A DNA stretch of 64,000 nucleotides, taken from contig QKJR01000027.1 of the NCBI GenBank assembly GCA_003249215.1, positions 62,001-126,000 on the forward strand. The letters are read 5' to 3'. The translations under genes were made by a program, and so were the position numbers. The stretch is from Rhodobacterales bacterium. GTDB lineage: Bacteria; Pseudomonadota; Alphaproteobacteria; Rhodobacterales; Rhodobacteraceae. Below, one piece after another: positions 8,454 through 16,901 of the stretch (position 1 is its first letter; every line of letters begins with the position of its first letter). Below the pieces are notes generated by a model that did no database searches, had not been told where the DNA came from, and saw nothing but the letters and a program-made list of their open reading frames with translations.

Positions 8454-8531
8454 GCCCCCCCTTCCCCGGCCTACCCCCGCCCGCTATACCTCCCCAAGGG
8501 CCCCGGGGGCCGGTAACGTTAGGCGGTGCGG

Positions 8532-9707
8532 ATGAAAGACCTGATCCTTTTCGGTGCTTATGACCGGTTCAACTATGGCGACATGCTGATGCCGCTCGCG
8601 ATCGAGCGCTATTTCCGCAAGACCGCCCCCGAACTGCTCGACCGCTACCGCATCCGCCACGCGAGCCTCACCGCCTCGGACCTGGGCGCGCGCGACTGTC
8701 TGCCGACCGAGGCGATCGGCACGGTCTGTGCCAGTGCGCCCGAGGGCTCGGCGCTGATCGTCACCGGCGGCGAGGTCACGAGCCCGACGCGCGCCGCCCT
8801 CTTCCTGCACACCTCGACGAGCGACGCCGAGCATCACGCGCGTCTCGCCCTGCGCGCGGCCGACCCGGCCGGTTTCGAGGCGCTGATCACGCGGGACTTC
8901 GGCGATCTCTGGGAAATCCCCTATCTGCCGCCGCGCGACTGCCTGCCGGCGGGGGGCCGCATCCTTTACAATGCGATCGGCGGCGGGCTCGGCAAGGAGG
9001 GCAGCGCCGATCACGCGCTGCGCCGCGCGCGTTTCGCCGAGGCGAGCTATATCTCGTCGCGCGACTGGCGGCTGGTGCAGGGGCTCGCGGCGCTCGGCAC
9101 CGAGGCGCGGATGGCGCCCTGTGCGGTCTCGCTGATCGCCGAGGGGATCTTCGAGGATCTCGAACAGCAGGAGACCGGCAGCGACGCGCCCTATTTCGTC
9201 GTGCAATGCGTGAACCGGCCCGATATCGACCTCGACAAGCTCGCGGCGGTGGTGCGCGCGATTGCCGCCCAAACCGGGCTGCGCCCCTATCTGGTGCCGC
9301 TCGGCTATGCTTCGGGGCATGAGGATGACAAGGCGCTGAGCGCGCTGGCCGAACGGCTGGGCGAGAGCGCGCTCTTCGACCGGCGCGGCACGCTCTCGAG
9401 CATCCTGTCGATCTTCCGCGGCGCCGAGTTCTACATCGGCACGAGCCTGCACGGCACGATCACCGCCATGGCCTATGGCATCCCCTATTTCCCCTTCAAG
9501 AAGAGCATCGGCAAGCTCGGCGTCTATCTCGAGAGCTGGTCCTCGGTCGAAGCGCTGAAGACGGTCTATCCGCCGCCGAAGCTGCGCGAGGCGCCCTTTG
9601 GTGCGCGCGCACAGATGGCGCCCGCGCTACGCGCCCAGGCCCGCAGCCTCGCGGCGGGCGCGCGCGCGAACCTCGACCGGATGGCGGCGATCCTGTTGCA
9701 GGACTGA
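8532..9707 (+). CDS. Polysaccharide pyruvyl transferase family protein
   Basis: The 391-residue protein fits the PF04230 family (CsaB/WcaK-like), which adds ketal pyruvate to exopolysaccharide or cell-wall sugars. Visible hallmarks are LILFGAYDRFNYGDMLMPLAIERYF at the N-terminus (GxxNxGDxL-type motif), LIVTGGEV, a middle region with AIGGGLG, and the C-terminal FYIGTSLHGTITAMAYGIPYF (the conserved SxxHG motif). A GTG at 8526 is also open, but AGG lies 8 bases before the ATG at 8532. No other polysaccharide genes are adjacent, so the substrate is not indicated. Confidence 0.82.
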   Translation: MKDLILFGAYDRFNYGDMLMPLAIERYFRKTAPELLDRYRIRHASLTASDLGARDCLPTEAIGTVCASAPEGSALIVTGGEVTSPTRAALFLHTSTSDAEHHARLALRAADPAGFEALITRDFGDLWEIPYLPPRDCLPAGGRILYNAIGGGLGKEGSADHALRRARFAEASYISSRDWRLVQGLAALGTEARMAPCAVSLIAEGIFEDLEQQETGSDAPYFVVQCVNRPDIDLDKLAAVVRAIAAQTGLRPYLVPLGYASGHEDDKALSALAERLGESALFDRRGTLSSILSIFRGAEFYIGTSLHGTITAMAYGIPYFPFKKSIGKLGVYLESWSSVEALKTVYPPPKLREAPFGARAQMAPALRAQARSLAAGARANLDRMAAILLQD

Positions 9708-9794
9708 GCCGCCGCAGGGCGGAAGAGGGCCGAAAGCTGTGCCATCGCATCGCGGCCGCCCCCGCCAAGGGGCCTGTCAATCCGCAAGATTACC

Positions 9795-9811
9795 TTAAGG
9801 AAACCCTTACT
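9795..9811. promoter_or_regulatory. Palindromic TTAAGGAAACCCTTAC motif upstream of the VPLPA gene
   Basis: TTAAGG-AAA-CCCTTAC is a near-palindrome 65 bases upstream of the sorted-protein gene. A very similar motif, GTAAGGAACACCTTACT, precedes the small transporter gene at 27754. Each could be a regulator site (it vaguely resembles TTAA-N7-TTAA of CtrA), but this is only a sequence resemblance. Confidence 0.3.
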
Positions 9812-9875
9812 CCCGACGCGGCCCGAACTGTGTTAACCTCGGGTCAGCCCCCAATCCGGGGGCATGGGGGATACC

Positions 9876-10562
9876 ATGAAACATCTACTCAGCGCAGCTT
9901 TCTGCGCCCTGCTACCATTTGCAGCTTCGGCCGCGACCTTCACACCGACCTTCATCACCAGCAGTTACATCACCTCGGGCGCGCAAGGCACGCAGATGTA
10001 TCGCGCCGATCTCTCGGGGATCGGGCTGTCCACGATCGCCTCGATCAAGGTCACGGATTCGAATTCGCAAACCGGCGGCTCGCCGGGGATCTATTCGGGC
10101 TTCGACCTCGACGCGATCTTCCTCGATGTCGACGGCAGCCTCGCGACGAGCGATGACCGCTATTATGGCTCGAGCTTCCTCTATACCGCGGGCACGGCGC
10201 GCTCGGGCGGCTATCCCGGCCCCTCGACCTCGGGCGGCCCGATGAACGGCGCGAGCTCGGCCACCACGGTCGATACTGCCTTCGCCACGCTCGACGCGAT
10301 CGACGCGGTCTGGTTCGGCACCGGCTCGGTCACGCTGGGCGACGGTGGCTCGCTGACCTCGATCTTCAGCCCCGAGGTCGCACTCGGCGCCTCGCTCTAT
10401 CTCTTCGTGGGCGAAGTCTCCGGCGATCGGGGCGAGAATGTGAGCGGCCAGATCACCGTCTCGGACCGGGCGCCGCCGGTGGTGCCGCTGCCGGCCGCGG
10501 GGCTCTTGCTGCTCGGCGGGATCGGGGCGCTCGGCGCGTTGCGCGCCCGGCGGCGCGCCTAA
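9876..10562 (+). CDS. Exported protein with VPLPA-CTERM sorting signal
   Basis: The 228-residue protein has a Sec signal (MKHLLSAAFCALLPFAASA) and a tripartite C-terminus: VPLPAAG, a hydrophobic segment LLLLGGIGALGAL, and a basic tail RARRRA. This is the VPLPA-CTERM tag of Rhodobacteraceae, processed by a dedicated exosortase, so the product is probably an envelope or matrix protein. The middle (residues 20-200) is Ser/Gly/Asp-rich and beta-like with no family I recognise. The ATG at 9876 is preferred over 9864 because the signal peptide begins there. It ends in a 4-base overlap with the convergent hydrolase gene. Confidence 0.82.
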   Translation: MKHLLSAAFCALLPFAASAATFTPTFITSSYITSGAQGTQMYRADLSGIGLSTIASIKVTDSNSQTGGSPGIYSGFDLDAIFLDVDGSLATSDDRYYGSSFLYTAGTARSGGYPGPSTSGGPMNGASSATTVDTAFATLDAIDAVWFGTGSVTLGDGGSLTSIFSPEVALGASLYLFVGEVSGDRGENVSGQITVSDRAPPVVPLPAAGLLLLGGIGALGALRARRRA

Positions 10563-11401
10563 GAGATCTGCGCCAGCCAGTCGCGGATCACCCCCAGTGC
10601 CTCGGGTTCGTCGAGGAAGGGGATATGGCCGCGGCCGGGCACTTCGGAAAAGATCATATCGGGGCGGCGGGCGCGCATCTCGGCCGCCGCCTCGGACGAC
10701 AGAAGATCAGAATTCGCGCCCCGGATCAGCCCGAGCGGCAGGCCCGCGCAGGCATCGAACAGCGGCCATGCCGTCGGCACCTCGCCCGAGGCCGGGAAGG
10801 CCGCCAGAAAGGCGTCGCGCAGCGCAGGATCGTAGTTGATCCTGAGGCCCTTGGGCGTCTCGACATAATGCCGCTCGACCTCTTCGCGCCAGCGGCTGGG
10901 CGGCACATTCTCGAATTCGGGCATCAGCGCGGGCATCTTCGCGGCGAGGTCGGCGAAATCGGCCGCCGCCGGATTATGCCCGAGATAGCCGTTGATCTTG
11001 GCGAGCCCCTTCGGATCGAGCGCCGGCCCGACATCGTTGAGGCAGAGCCCCGAGAGCCGGTCCCGCGCCACCACCGCGAGATACATCCCGATCAGCCCGC
11101 CGCGCGAGGTGCCGAGCACCGCGGCGCGGCCGATCCCCAGATGGTCGAGAAGACCGATCGCATCCGCGCCCTCGCGCGGGACGGTATAGCTCGCGGCCCC
11201 GGTGAAGGCGCTCGCACCGCGGCCGCGGTAATCCATCCGGATCAGGCGCACGCCCGTGCCCGCCAGATGCGCCGCCAGATAATCGAAATCGCGCCCGGTC
11301 CGCGTCAGCCCCGCGAGCGCCAGAACCGGCACCCCCGCTCCCTCGTCGCGATAGGCAATCTTCGCGCCGTCATCGGCGGTGAAATACTGAACCTCGGTCA
11401 T
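10559..11401 (-). CDS. Alpha/beta hydrolase
   Basis: A 280-residue alpha/beta-hydrolase fold enzyme. The nucleophile elbow is GTSRGGLIG (Ser at about residue 100), the oxyanion strand region is PVLALAGLTRTGRDF, and the C-terminal catalytic His is in GRGHIPFLDEP. The chosen start MTEVQYFTADDG has AAGGGGGG upstream; the frame is open for 15 more codons without family similarity. The substrate cannot be read from the sequence. It is divergent from the following membrane protein gene and convergent with the VPLPA protein. Confidence 0.85.
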   Translation of the reverse strand: MTEVQYFTADDGAKIAYRDEGAGVPVLALAGLTRTGRDFDYLAAHLAGTGVRLIRMDYRGRGASAFTGAASYTVPREGADAIGLLDHLGIGRAAVLGTSRGGLIGMYLAVVARDRLSGLCLNDVGPALDPKGLAKINGYLGHNPAAADFADLAAKMPALMPEFENVPPSRWREEVERHYVETPKGLRINYDPALRDAFLAAFPASGEVPTAWPLFDACAGLPLGLIRGANSDLLSSEAAAEMRARRPDMIFSEVPGRGHIPFLDEPEALGVIRDWLAQIS

Positions 11402-11460
11402 CGGCCCCCCTTGGCTTGCGCGCGCTTGCCGATACCATAAGGGCAAACTTGGAGAGCACC

Positions 11461-12051
11461 ATGGCCGATACGCTGGAGAAGCTGCAAGAGCGGCTTGCCG
11501 AACTCGAGGATCAGATCGAGCAGGAATGGGCCACGCGCCGGGCCGAGATGCGCTATCGGATCGAGCGCGGGCGGATCGTCTTCGAAGAGGGCGTGCGCGA
11601 GGCGCACCGGCGGGCGCGGGTCAATCTGTGGCTCTTCCTGCGGCGCACCCGGCCGATGGTGATCCTGACCGCGCCCTTCATCTATGCGGTCGTCATCCCC
11701 TTCATCCTGCTCGATCTTTTCGTCAGCCTCTATCAGGCCGTCTGCTTCCCGGTCTATGGCATCGGCAAGGTGCGCCGCCGCGATCACATCGTCTTCGACC
11801 GCCATCATCTCGCCTATCTGAACGCGATCCAGAAGATCAACTGCATGTATTGCAGCTATGGCAACGGGGTGATCAGCTTCGCCCGCGAGGTCGCCGCCCG
11901 CACCGAGGTCTATTGGTGCCCGATCAAGCACGCGCGCCGGGTGAAGGGCGTGCATGCGCATTACGGCGATTTCTGCGATTTCGGCGATGCCGAGGGGTTC
12001 ACCCGCGAGAGCCCGCGCCTGCGCCGCGGTCTGCGCCCGAAGGACGACTGA
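11461..12051 (+). CDS. Conserved membrane protein of unknown function
   Basis: The 196-residue protein has an N-terminal coiled coil (LEKLQERLAELEDQIEQEW, about residues 4-45). One long hydrophobic hairpin follows (VILTAPFIYAVVIPFILLDLFVSLYQAVCF, about 65-95), then a soluble part with conserved-looking Cys (INCMYCSYGNG and YWCPIKHARR) that could bind metal. GGAGAG lies 5 bases before the ATG. I do not recognise a characterised family. The arrangement suggests a protein anchored in the inner membrane with a cytoplasmic Cys-containing domain. Confidence 0.75.
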   Translation: MADTLEKLQERLAELEDQIEQEWATRRAEMRYRIERGRIVFEEGVREAHRRARVNLWLFLRRTRPMVILTAPFIYAVVIPFILLDLFVSLYQAVCFPVYGIGKVRRRDHIVFDRHHLAYLNAIQKINCMYCSYGNGVISFAREVAARTEVYWCPIKHARRVKGVHAHYGDFCDFGDAEGFTRESPRLRRGLRPKDD

Positions 12052-12061
12052 GCCAAAGCAA

Positions 12062-12083
12062 ACGGGCGCCCGAAGGCGCCCGG
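12062..12083 (-). terminator. Terminator of the fabA-fabB-fabI operon
   Basis: Stem GGGCGCC / GGCGCCC with a CGAA loop (a UUCG tetraloop when read on the minus strand), followed on the minus strand by GTTTGCTTT. It lies directly downstream of fabI. Confidence 0.75.
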
Positions 12084-12104
12084 ATCACGCCCTGCAAAAG
12101 GCGC

Positions 12105-12893
12105 TCAGATGTTTTCCGGCTGCGGCATGCCGAGCACGTGATAGCCGCAGTCGACCATGATCACGTCACCCGTGGTGCAATTGCCGTAATCCGAGCAGAG
12201 CCAGACCGCGGTGCCGCCGATGCTCTCAAGCGTCGCGTTCGCGCGCATCGGGCTGTTGGCCTCGGTATGGCGGAAGGTCTTGCGCGCGCCGCCGATCGCG
12301 GCGCCGGCGAGGGTCTTCATCGGGCCGGGGCTGATCGCGTTGACGCGAATGCCCTGCGGCCCGAGGTCGTTCGCCAGATAGCGCACCGCCGATTCCAGCG
12401 CGGCCTTGGCCACGCCCATCACATTGTAGAAGGGCGTCACCCGGTTCGAGCCGCCATAGGTCAGCGTGATCATCGAGCCGCCCTCGGGCATCAGCTCCGA
12501 AGCGCGGCGCGCGACGTCGATGAAGCTGAAGCACGAAATGCTCAGCGAGTTCTTGAAGTTGTCGCGCGAGGTGTTGATGAAGCGCCCGGTCAGCTCGTTC
12601 TTGTCGGAATAGGCGATGGCATGGACGACGAAGTCCAGGGTTCCCCATTCCGCCTTGATCCGCGCGAAGGCCGCATCCATCGAGGCATCGTCATTCACAT
12701 CGACATCGACCAGCAGCGTCGCGCCGACCGAAGCCGCGAGCGGCTCGACGCGCTTGCCGAAGGCCTCGCCCTGATAGGAAAACGCGAGCTCGGCCCCTTC
12801 GGCGGCCAGCGCCGAGGCGATGCCCCAGGCGATCGAGCGCTCATTCGCCACGCCCATGACAAGCCCGCGCTTGCCCTTCATCAGATCGGCCAT
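12105..12893 (-). CDS. fabI: Enoyl-[acyl-carrier-protein] reductase (NADH) FabI
   Basis: FabI reduces trans-2-enoyl-ACP in the last step of each fatty-acid elongation cycle. The 262-residue SDR protein has the FabI-type nucleotide motif GLVMGVANERSIAWGIA at the N-terminus, SISCFSFIDVARRASELM, and the active-site Tyr...Lys pair in FYNVMGVAKAALES (Tyr-x6-Lys). It is the last gene of fabA-fabB-fabI, 16 bases after fabB. Its presence next to fabAB suggests one co-regulated unit for unsaturated fatty-acid synthesis. Confidence 0.95.
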   Translation of the reverse strand: MADLMKGKRGLVMGVANERSIAWGIASALAAEGAELAFSYQGEAFGKRVEPLAASVGATLLVDVDVNDDASMDAAFARIKAEWGTLDFVVHAIAYSDKNELTGRFINTSRDNFKNSLSISCFSFIDVARRASELMPEGGSMITLTYGGSNRVTPFYNVMGVAKAALESAVRYLANDLGPQGIRVNAISPGPMKTLAGAAIGGARKTFRHTEANSPMRANATLESIGGTAVWLCSDYGNCTTGDVIMVDCGYHVLGMPQPENI

Positions 12894-12909
12894 TCCGGCA
12901 ACCCCTTGA

Positions 12910-14139
12910 TCAGTCGAGATATTTGCTCATCACCAACGTGGCGTTCGTGCCGCCGAAGCCGAAGCTGTTCGACAGCACCGAGTCGAAATCGACATTGTCG
13001 ACACGGGTCCGTGCAATCTCTTCGGGGCGGATCGCCGGATCGAGTTCGGTGATATTGGCCGAGGCGGCGATGAAGCCCGCCTGCATCATCAGCAGGCAAT
13101 AGACCGCCTCATGCACGCCGGTCGCGCCGAGCGAGTGGCCGGTCAGCGACTTGGTCGAGCTGATCAGCGGCACGTTCCCCTCGCCGAAGACGCGGCGCGC
13201 GGCCTCGACCTCGGTCACGTCGCCCGCCACCGTCGAGGTGCCATGCGCGTTGATATAGCTGATCTTGCGGCCTTCGGGCAGGGTCGAGGTGGCCAGACGC
13301 ATCGAGCGCTCGCCGCCCTCGCCCGAGGGGGCGACCATGTCATAGCCGTCCGAGGTCGCGCCATAGCCCGTCACCTCGGCATAGATCTTGGCGCCGCGCG
13401 CCTTGGCATGCTCGAGCTCCTCGAGCACCACCACGCCACCGCCGCCCGCGATGACAAACCCGTCGCGGGTCGCGTCAAAGGCCCGGCTCGCCGTGGTCGG
13501 CGTGTCGTTGTATTTCGAGCTCATCGCGCCCATCGCATCGAACAGGCACGACAGCGTCCAGTCGAGCTCTTCGCCGCCGCCGGCGAAGACGATGTCCTGC
13601 TTGCCCATCTGGATCAGCTCGGTGCCGTTGCCGATGCAATGCGCCGAGGTCGAGCAGGCCGAGGTGATCGAATAGTTCACGCCCTTGATCTTGAACGGCG
13701 TCGCAAGACAGGCCGAGTTGGTCGAGGACATGCAGCGGGTGACCATGAACGGGCCCATCCGCTTCGGGCTGCCCTTCTCGATGACGATCCGGTGCGCCTC
13801 GAAGAAATTCGAGGTCGAGGGTCCGCCCGAGCCCATGATCAGCCCGGTGCGCGGGTTCGAGACATCGGCCTCCTCGAGGCCAGAGTCGGCGATCGCCTGC
13901 TCCATCGCGAGGAAGTTATAGGCCGCGCCGCGCCCCATGAAGCGCAGGTTGCGCTTGTCGATATGGTCCTCGAGCACGATCTGCGGCGCGCCATGGATCT
14001 GGCTGCGGAAGCCGCGCTCGGCGTATTCGGGGGCAAAGACGATGCCCGAACGCCCGGTGCGCAGGCTCTCGGTCACTTCTGCCGCGGAGTTGCCGATCGG
14101 GCTGATGATGCCCAGGCCGGTGATGACGACGCGCCGCAT
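12910..14139 (-). CDS. fabB: 3-oxoacyl-[acyl-carrier-protein] synthase I
   Basis: FabB condenses malonyl-ACP with acyl-ACP and is needed to elongate the cis-3 intermediate made by FabA. The catalytic triad is visible: C162 ([13 protein letters not shown]), His in NAHGTST (about 299) and His in [11 protein letters not shown] (about 334), the same spacing as in E. coli. The C-terminal [13 protein letters not shown] motif is also present. The length of 409 residues fits. It is the middle gene of the fabA-fabB-fabI operon. Confidence 0.95.
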   Translation of the reverse strand: MRRVVITGLGIISPIGNSAAEVTESLRTGRSGIVFAPEYAERGFRSQIHGAPQIVLEDHIDKRNLRFMGRGAAYNFLAMEQAIADSGLEEADVSNPRTGLIMGSGGPSTSNFFEAHRIVIEKGSPKRMGPFMVTRCMSSTNSACLATPFKIKGVNYSITSACSTSAHCIGNGTELIQMGKQDIVFAGGGEELDWTLSCLFDAMGAMSSKYNDTPTTASRAFDATRDGFVIAGGGGVVVLEELEHAKARGAKIYAEVTGYGATSDGYDMVAPSGEGGERSMRLATSTLPEGRKISYINAHGTSTVAGDVTEVEAARRVFGEGNVPLISSTKSLTGHSLGATGVHEAVYCLLMMQAGFIAASANITELDPAIRPEEIARTRVDNVDFDSVLSNSFGFGGTNATLVMSKYLD

Positions 14140-14163
14140 GGGGGCCTCCTGTCTAATCGGGGG

Positions 14164-14673
14164 TCAGCTCTCGGAGAGCGCGACCTTCATGTCCTTGACG
14201 ATATAGATCACTTCGCCATCGGCTTCGACGATCCCGTCGGCGACGCCCATGGTCAGCCGCCGCGTCTGCAGCGCCTTGGTGAAATCGACCTTGTAGGTCA
14301 GCATCTTGCGGTCGGGGCGCACCATGCCGGTGAGCTTGACCTCGCCGACGCCGAGCGCATAGCCCCGCCCCTGCCAGCCGCGCCAGCCGAGGTTGAAGCC
14401 GGTCAGCTGCCAGAGCCCATCGAGCCCGAGGCAGCCCGGCATGATCGGATTGCCGGGGAAATGGCAGTCGAAGAACCACAGATCGGGGGTGATGTCGAAT
14501 TCGGCCACCACATGGCCCTTGCCATGCAGACCGCCGTCGCCCGAGATCTCGGTGATCCGGTCCATCATCAGCATCGGCGGCGCCGGCAATTGCGCATTGC
14601 CCGGGCCGAAGAGCTCGCCCGCCGCGCATTTCAAAAGATCGTCCTTGCCGAAGCTCGTCGGATAGCCCGCCAT
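14164..14673 (-). CDS. fabA: 3-hydroxydecanoyl-ACP dehydratase/isomerase FabA
   Basis: FabA dehydrates 3-hydroxydecanoyl-ACP and isomerises the trans-2 product to cis-3, the branch point to unsaturated fatty acids. The hot-dog fold protein has catalytic H71 in [14 protein letters not shown] and D85 in [10 protein letters not shown]. Starting at [10 protein letters not shown] gives the family's usual length (169 residues); an upstream in-frame Met would add 17 unrelated residues. It is the first gene of the operon and is divergent from irr, an arrangement common in alphaproteobacteria that links membrane lipid genes with an iron regulator. Confidence 0.96.
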   Translation of the reverse strand: MAGYPTSFGKDDLLKCAAGELFGPGNAQLPAPPMLMMDRITEISGDGGLHGKGHVVAEFDITPDLWFFDCHFPGNPIMPGCLGLDGLWQLTGFNLGWRGWQGRGYALGVGEVKLTGMVRPDRKMLTYKVDFTKALQTRRLTMGVADGIVEADGEVIYIVKDMKVALSES

Positions 14674-14829
14674 AGGCGCCCGCCCCCCGTGAATGGTCTG
14701 CCGTTGTTCGTCCCCCTCTAGCACCCGCAGCCAAGCCCGCGCAAGGGTCGGCGCCCCGCCCGCAAGGCCCGCAGTGCATGAGGCATTGAATTCCTGCGCC
14801 CCGATAGGCTATATTGCCGCAGGGAGATC

Positions 14830-15252
14830 ATGACGATGACGACAACCGAGCGCGAGCGCGGCCAGGAATGGCTTGAACACGGCGGCCTGCGGCCCACGCG
14901 GCAGCGGCTGGCCTTGGCGTCTCTGCTGGTCGGCGACGGGCACAACCGGCATGTCACGGCCGAGGGGCTCTATGCCTCCGCGCTCAATGCCGGGGAACGG
15001 GTCTCGCTCGCCACCGTCTACAATACCCTGCGCGCCTTTTGCGATGCCGGGATCATGCACGAGATCACCGTCGACGCGACCCGCAGCTATTTCGACACCC
15101 GGATGGACGACCACCCGCATTTCTTCTGGGAAGGCGAGAACCGGATTTCGGACGCGCCGCCCGAAGAGCTCGAACTCGCCCGTGTGCCCAAGGCGCCCGA
15201 GGGCGCCGAGATCACCCGCGTCGACGTGGTGATCCGGGTGCGGAAGGTCTGA
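14830..15252 (+). CDS. irr: Iron response regulator Irr (Fur family)
   Basis: A 140-residue Fur-superfamily protein. The N-terminal winged helix includes LRPTRQRLALASLL and SLATVYNTLRAFCDAGIMHEI (recognition helix, about 55-75). The dimerisation domain carries DDHPHFFWEGENRI. It lacks the Cys pairs of Fur zinc sites, as expected for Irr, which senses haem status through the ferrochelatase system in alphaproteobacteria. Position next to fabA on the opposite strand supports Irr over generic Fur. The intergenic region of 156 bases between fabA and irr probably carries both promoters; I do not see a clear ICE box. Confidence 0.88.
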   Translation: MTMTTTERERGQEWLEHGGLRPTRQRLALASLLVGDGHNRHVTAEGLYASALNAGERVSLATVYNTLRAFCDAGIMHEITVDATRSYFDTRMDDHPHFFWEGENRISDAPPEELELARVPKAPEGAEITRVDVVIRVRKV

Positions 15253-15265
15253 GGCGGCGGGGGCG

Positions 15266-15297
15266 TTACGTGCCTTTGTCAACGCAAAGGAACGTCA
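15266..15297. terminator. Hairpin at the junction between irr and the DUF2971 gene
   Basis: TTACGTGCCTTTG (15266-15278) pairs with CAAAGGAACGTCA (15285-15297), 11 of 13 positions, and spans the stop codon of the minus-strand DUF2971 gene. It could end transcription from either side. The short arm GTTACGT at 15265-15271 is repeated inverted (ACGTAAC) at 16139-16145, beyond the other end of the DUF2971 gene. Confidence 0.5.
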
Positions 15298-16130
15298 GAG
15301 TTCCACAGCGCGATCTCCGAGTATTGCTCAGCTGTGCTTTTTACCAGCGCCTCCGCTTCTCGCGTGATGCTCGGGCCAAGCCCCAATGACCTGATCAATG
15401 GAGTCTCTCCAAGTTCCCATAGCGGGAGCTCAACAAAGCGCGTCGCGCCGTAAGCTCCACGTCGTTGCTTTACTGACAACGCAGGAGTTGCATAGCCGTG
15501 AATATCGTGCCCGCCGAAGTCGACAAGACCGAACTCTGCGGCATGATCCGTTAATGTGAGGCGGGAAACACGAACTTCTCGCTCGGAGCAAAAACGCGGA
15601 TCCTTGAAAGCATATAGATCCAGCACGAACATCGCAGCGAGTTCTCTGAGCCCTTCACGATCCGTCGGAGCTTCTTCATAGTGAGCTTGGAGCATCGCGA
15701 GGCCAGAGTTGACGAATTCCCGGAGATACTCCGCATCATAAGAAACTTTCCGGATCGCGACACCAATCCGCTCAGCCAGCCAATTCGCATCCAAGCCGAG
15801 GACGCAGCCTTTTCCAGAATCTGCATAGCGCGACCACATACCGACATCGTCGCGTTCCTCGGTCAAACAACCGATCATCATTACCGTCGATGGCTCATGA
15901 CTGTTGAGCATGAAATTCGCCATTAAGCGAGGCACTTCCTCAACCCAGACTTCGCGGTTCTGGTAAGCCTCGACGAACCTCGACCTAGCATAAATGTATT
16001 CCGATTTGTCGTTCATCATCGAGAATTCCGACAGCCATAGTGCCCGGCTTCGAAGGATCGCTGCCGCGCCCTCGGCAGTCGTGTAATGATATAAAAGTTG
16101 ATCCGTCGTCGGCTCAAAGAAATGTTCCAT
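15279..16130 (-). CDS. DUF2971 family protein, single-gene insertion
   Basis: A 283-residue DUF2971 protein. The N-terminal signature LYHYTTAEGAAAILRSRALWLSEFSMMNDKSEY is diagnostic (YHYT, then LW, then NDxxE). Later parts include CLTEERDDVGMWSRYADSGKGCVLG and the FKDPRFCSEREVRVSR block. The HYT start resembles ADP-ribosyl-transferase-type folds, but this is my inference. DUF2971 genes are often seen in variable and defence-rich regions. Base composition and codon use are clearly less GC-rich than irr and efp on each side, so horizontal acquisition is likely. It stands alone between two conserved genes and has no obvious partner. Confidence 0.82.
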   Translation of the reverse strand: MEHFFEPTTDQLLYHYTTAEGAAAILRSRALWLSEFSMMNDKSEYIYARSRFVEAYQNREVWVEEVPRLMANFMLNSHEPSTVMMIGCLTEERDDVGMWSRYADSGKGCVLGLDANWLAERIGVAIRKVSYDAEYLREFVNSGLAMLQAHYEEAPTDREGLRELAAMFVLDLYAFKDPRFCSEREVRVSRLTLTDHAAEFGLVDFGGHDIHGYATPALSVKQRRGAYGATRFVELPLWELGETPLIRSLGLGPSITREAEALVKSTAEQYSEIALWNSDVPLR

Positions 16131-16188
16131 ACTGGCAAACGTAACACCGAATAGTATGCGGGCACACGGTGTGTTAGTCCCCCAACGA

Positions 16189-16214
16189 AAAAGGCGCCCC
16201 GCGGGGCGCCTTCG
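16189..16214 (-). terminator. Terminator of efp
   Basis: AAGGCGCCCC / GGGGCGCCTT with a GC loop, followed on the minus strand by TTTTTCG. It lies 23 bases after the efp stop. Confidence 0.85.
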
Positions 16215-16236
16215 TCTTGGCCATGGAGCGAAGGGA

Positions 16237-16806
16237 TCAGTCCTTCGCGCGCTCGACGTAGCTGTTGTCGGTCGTGTTGATCACGATCCGGGTGCCGACG
16301 CCGATATGCGGGGGCACCATCACGCGGATGCCGCCGGTGCACATCGCCGGCTTGTAGCTCGACGAGGCGGTCTGGCCCTTGACGACCGGCTCGGTCTCTT
16401 CGACCTCGACGGTGACCTTCTGCGGCAGCTCGATCGACAGCGCCACGCCCTCATGGGTCAGCATCCACACCCGGATGCCGTCGCGCAGGTGGACCTTGGC
16501 ATCGCCCACCACATCTTCCGAGACCGTGATCTGGTCATAGGTCTCGGGGTTCATGAAGTGGTAGCCTTCGCCATCCTCATAGAGGAAGTCGTATTCGTTC
16601 TCGTCGACATGCGCCTTCTCGACGCTGTCCACGGTGCGCCAGCGTTCCTGCACCTTGACGCCATCCGAGATGCGGCGCATCTCGACCTGGGTCACCGAGT
16701 TGCCCTTGCCCGGGTGCACGTTCTCGGCGACGATCACGACATGCAGCACGCCGTTGAGGTCGATCACGTTGCCCTTGCGGATCGAAGAGGCGATCACTTT
16801 AGCCAT
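16237..16806 (-). CDS. efp: Elongation factor P
   Basis: EF-P rescues ribosomes stalled on polyproline runs. The 189-residue protein has three beta-barrel domains; the modifiable lysine is K34 in [11 protein letters not shown], which is the type beta-lysylated by EpmA, and the end has the [30 protein letters not shown] block of the third domain. It is divergent from epmA with 95 bases between the starts, so the factor and its modifier can share control. Confidence 0.96.
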   Translation of the reverse strand: MAKVIASSIRKGNVIDLNGVLHVVIVAENVHPGKGNSVTQVEMRRISDGVKVQERWRTVDSVEKAHVDENEYDFLYEDGEGYHFMNPETYDQITVSEDVVGDAKVHLRDGIRVWMLTHEGVALSIELPQKVTVEVEETEPVVKGQTASSSYKPAMCTGGIRVMVPPHIGVGTRIVINTTDNSYVERAKD

Positions 16807-16901
16807 TGTTACGGTCCTTGGTTGGAATGAGACAGGCTCTGGCGCCCGGATGGCGAAGCGCCTAAACCATCCGCGTCCCGATTTCCAGAGAAAAGCCCGA
16901 T

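Noticed and set aside
16191-16212. Palindrome GGCGCCCCGCGGGGCGCC as a possible regulator site or att site
   Set aside because: Its A/T flanks and place right after efp make it an intrinsic terminator.
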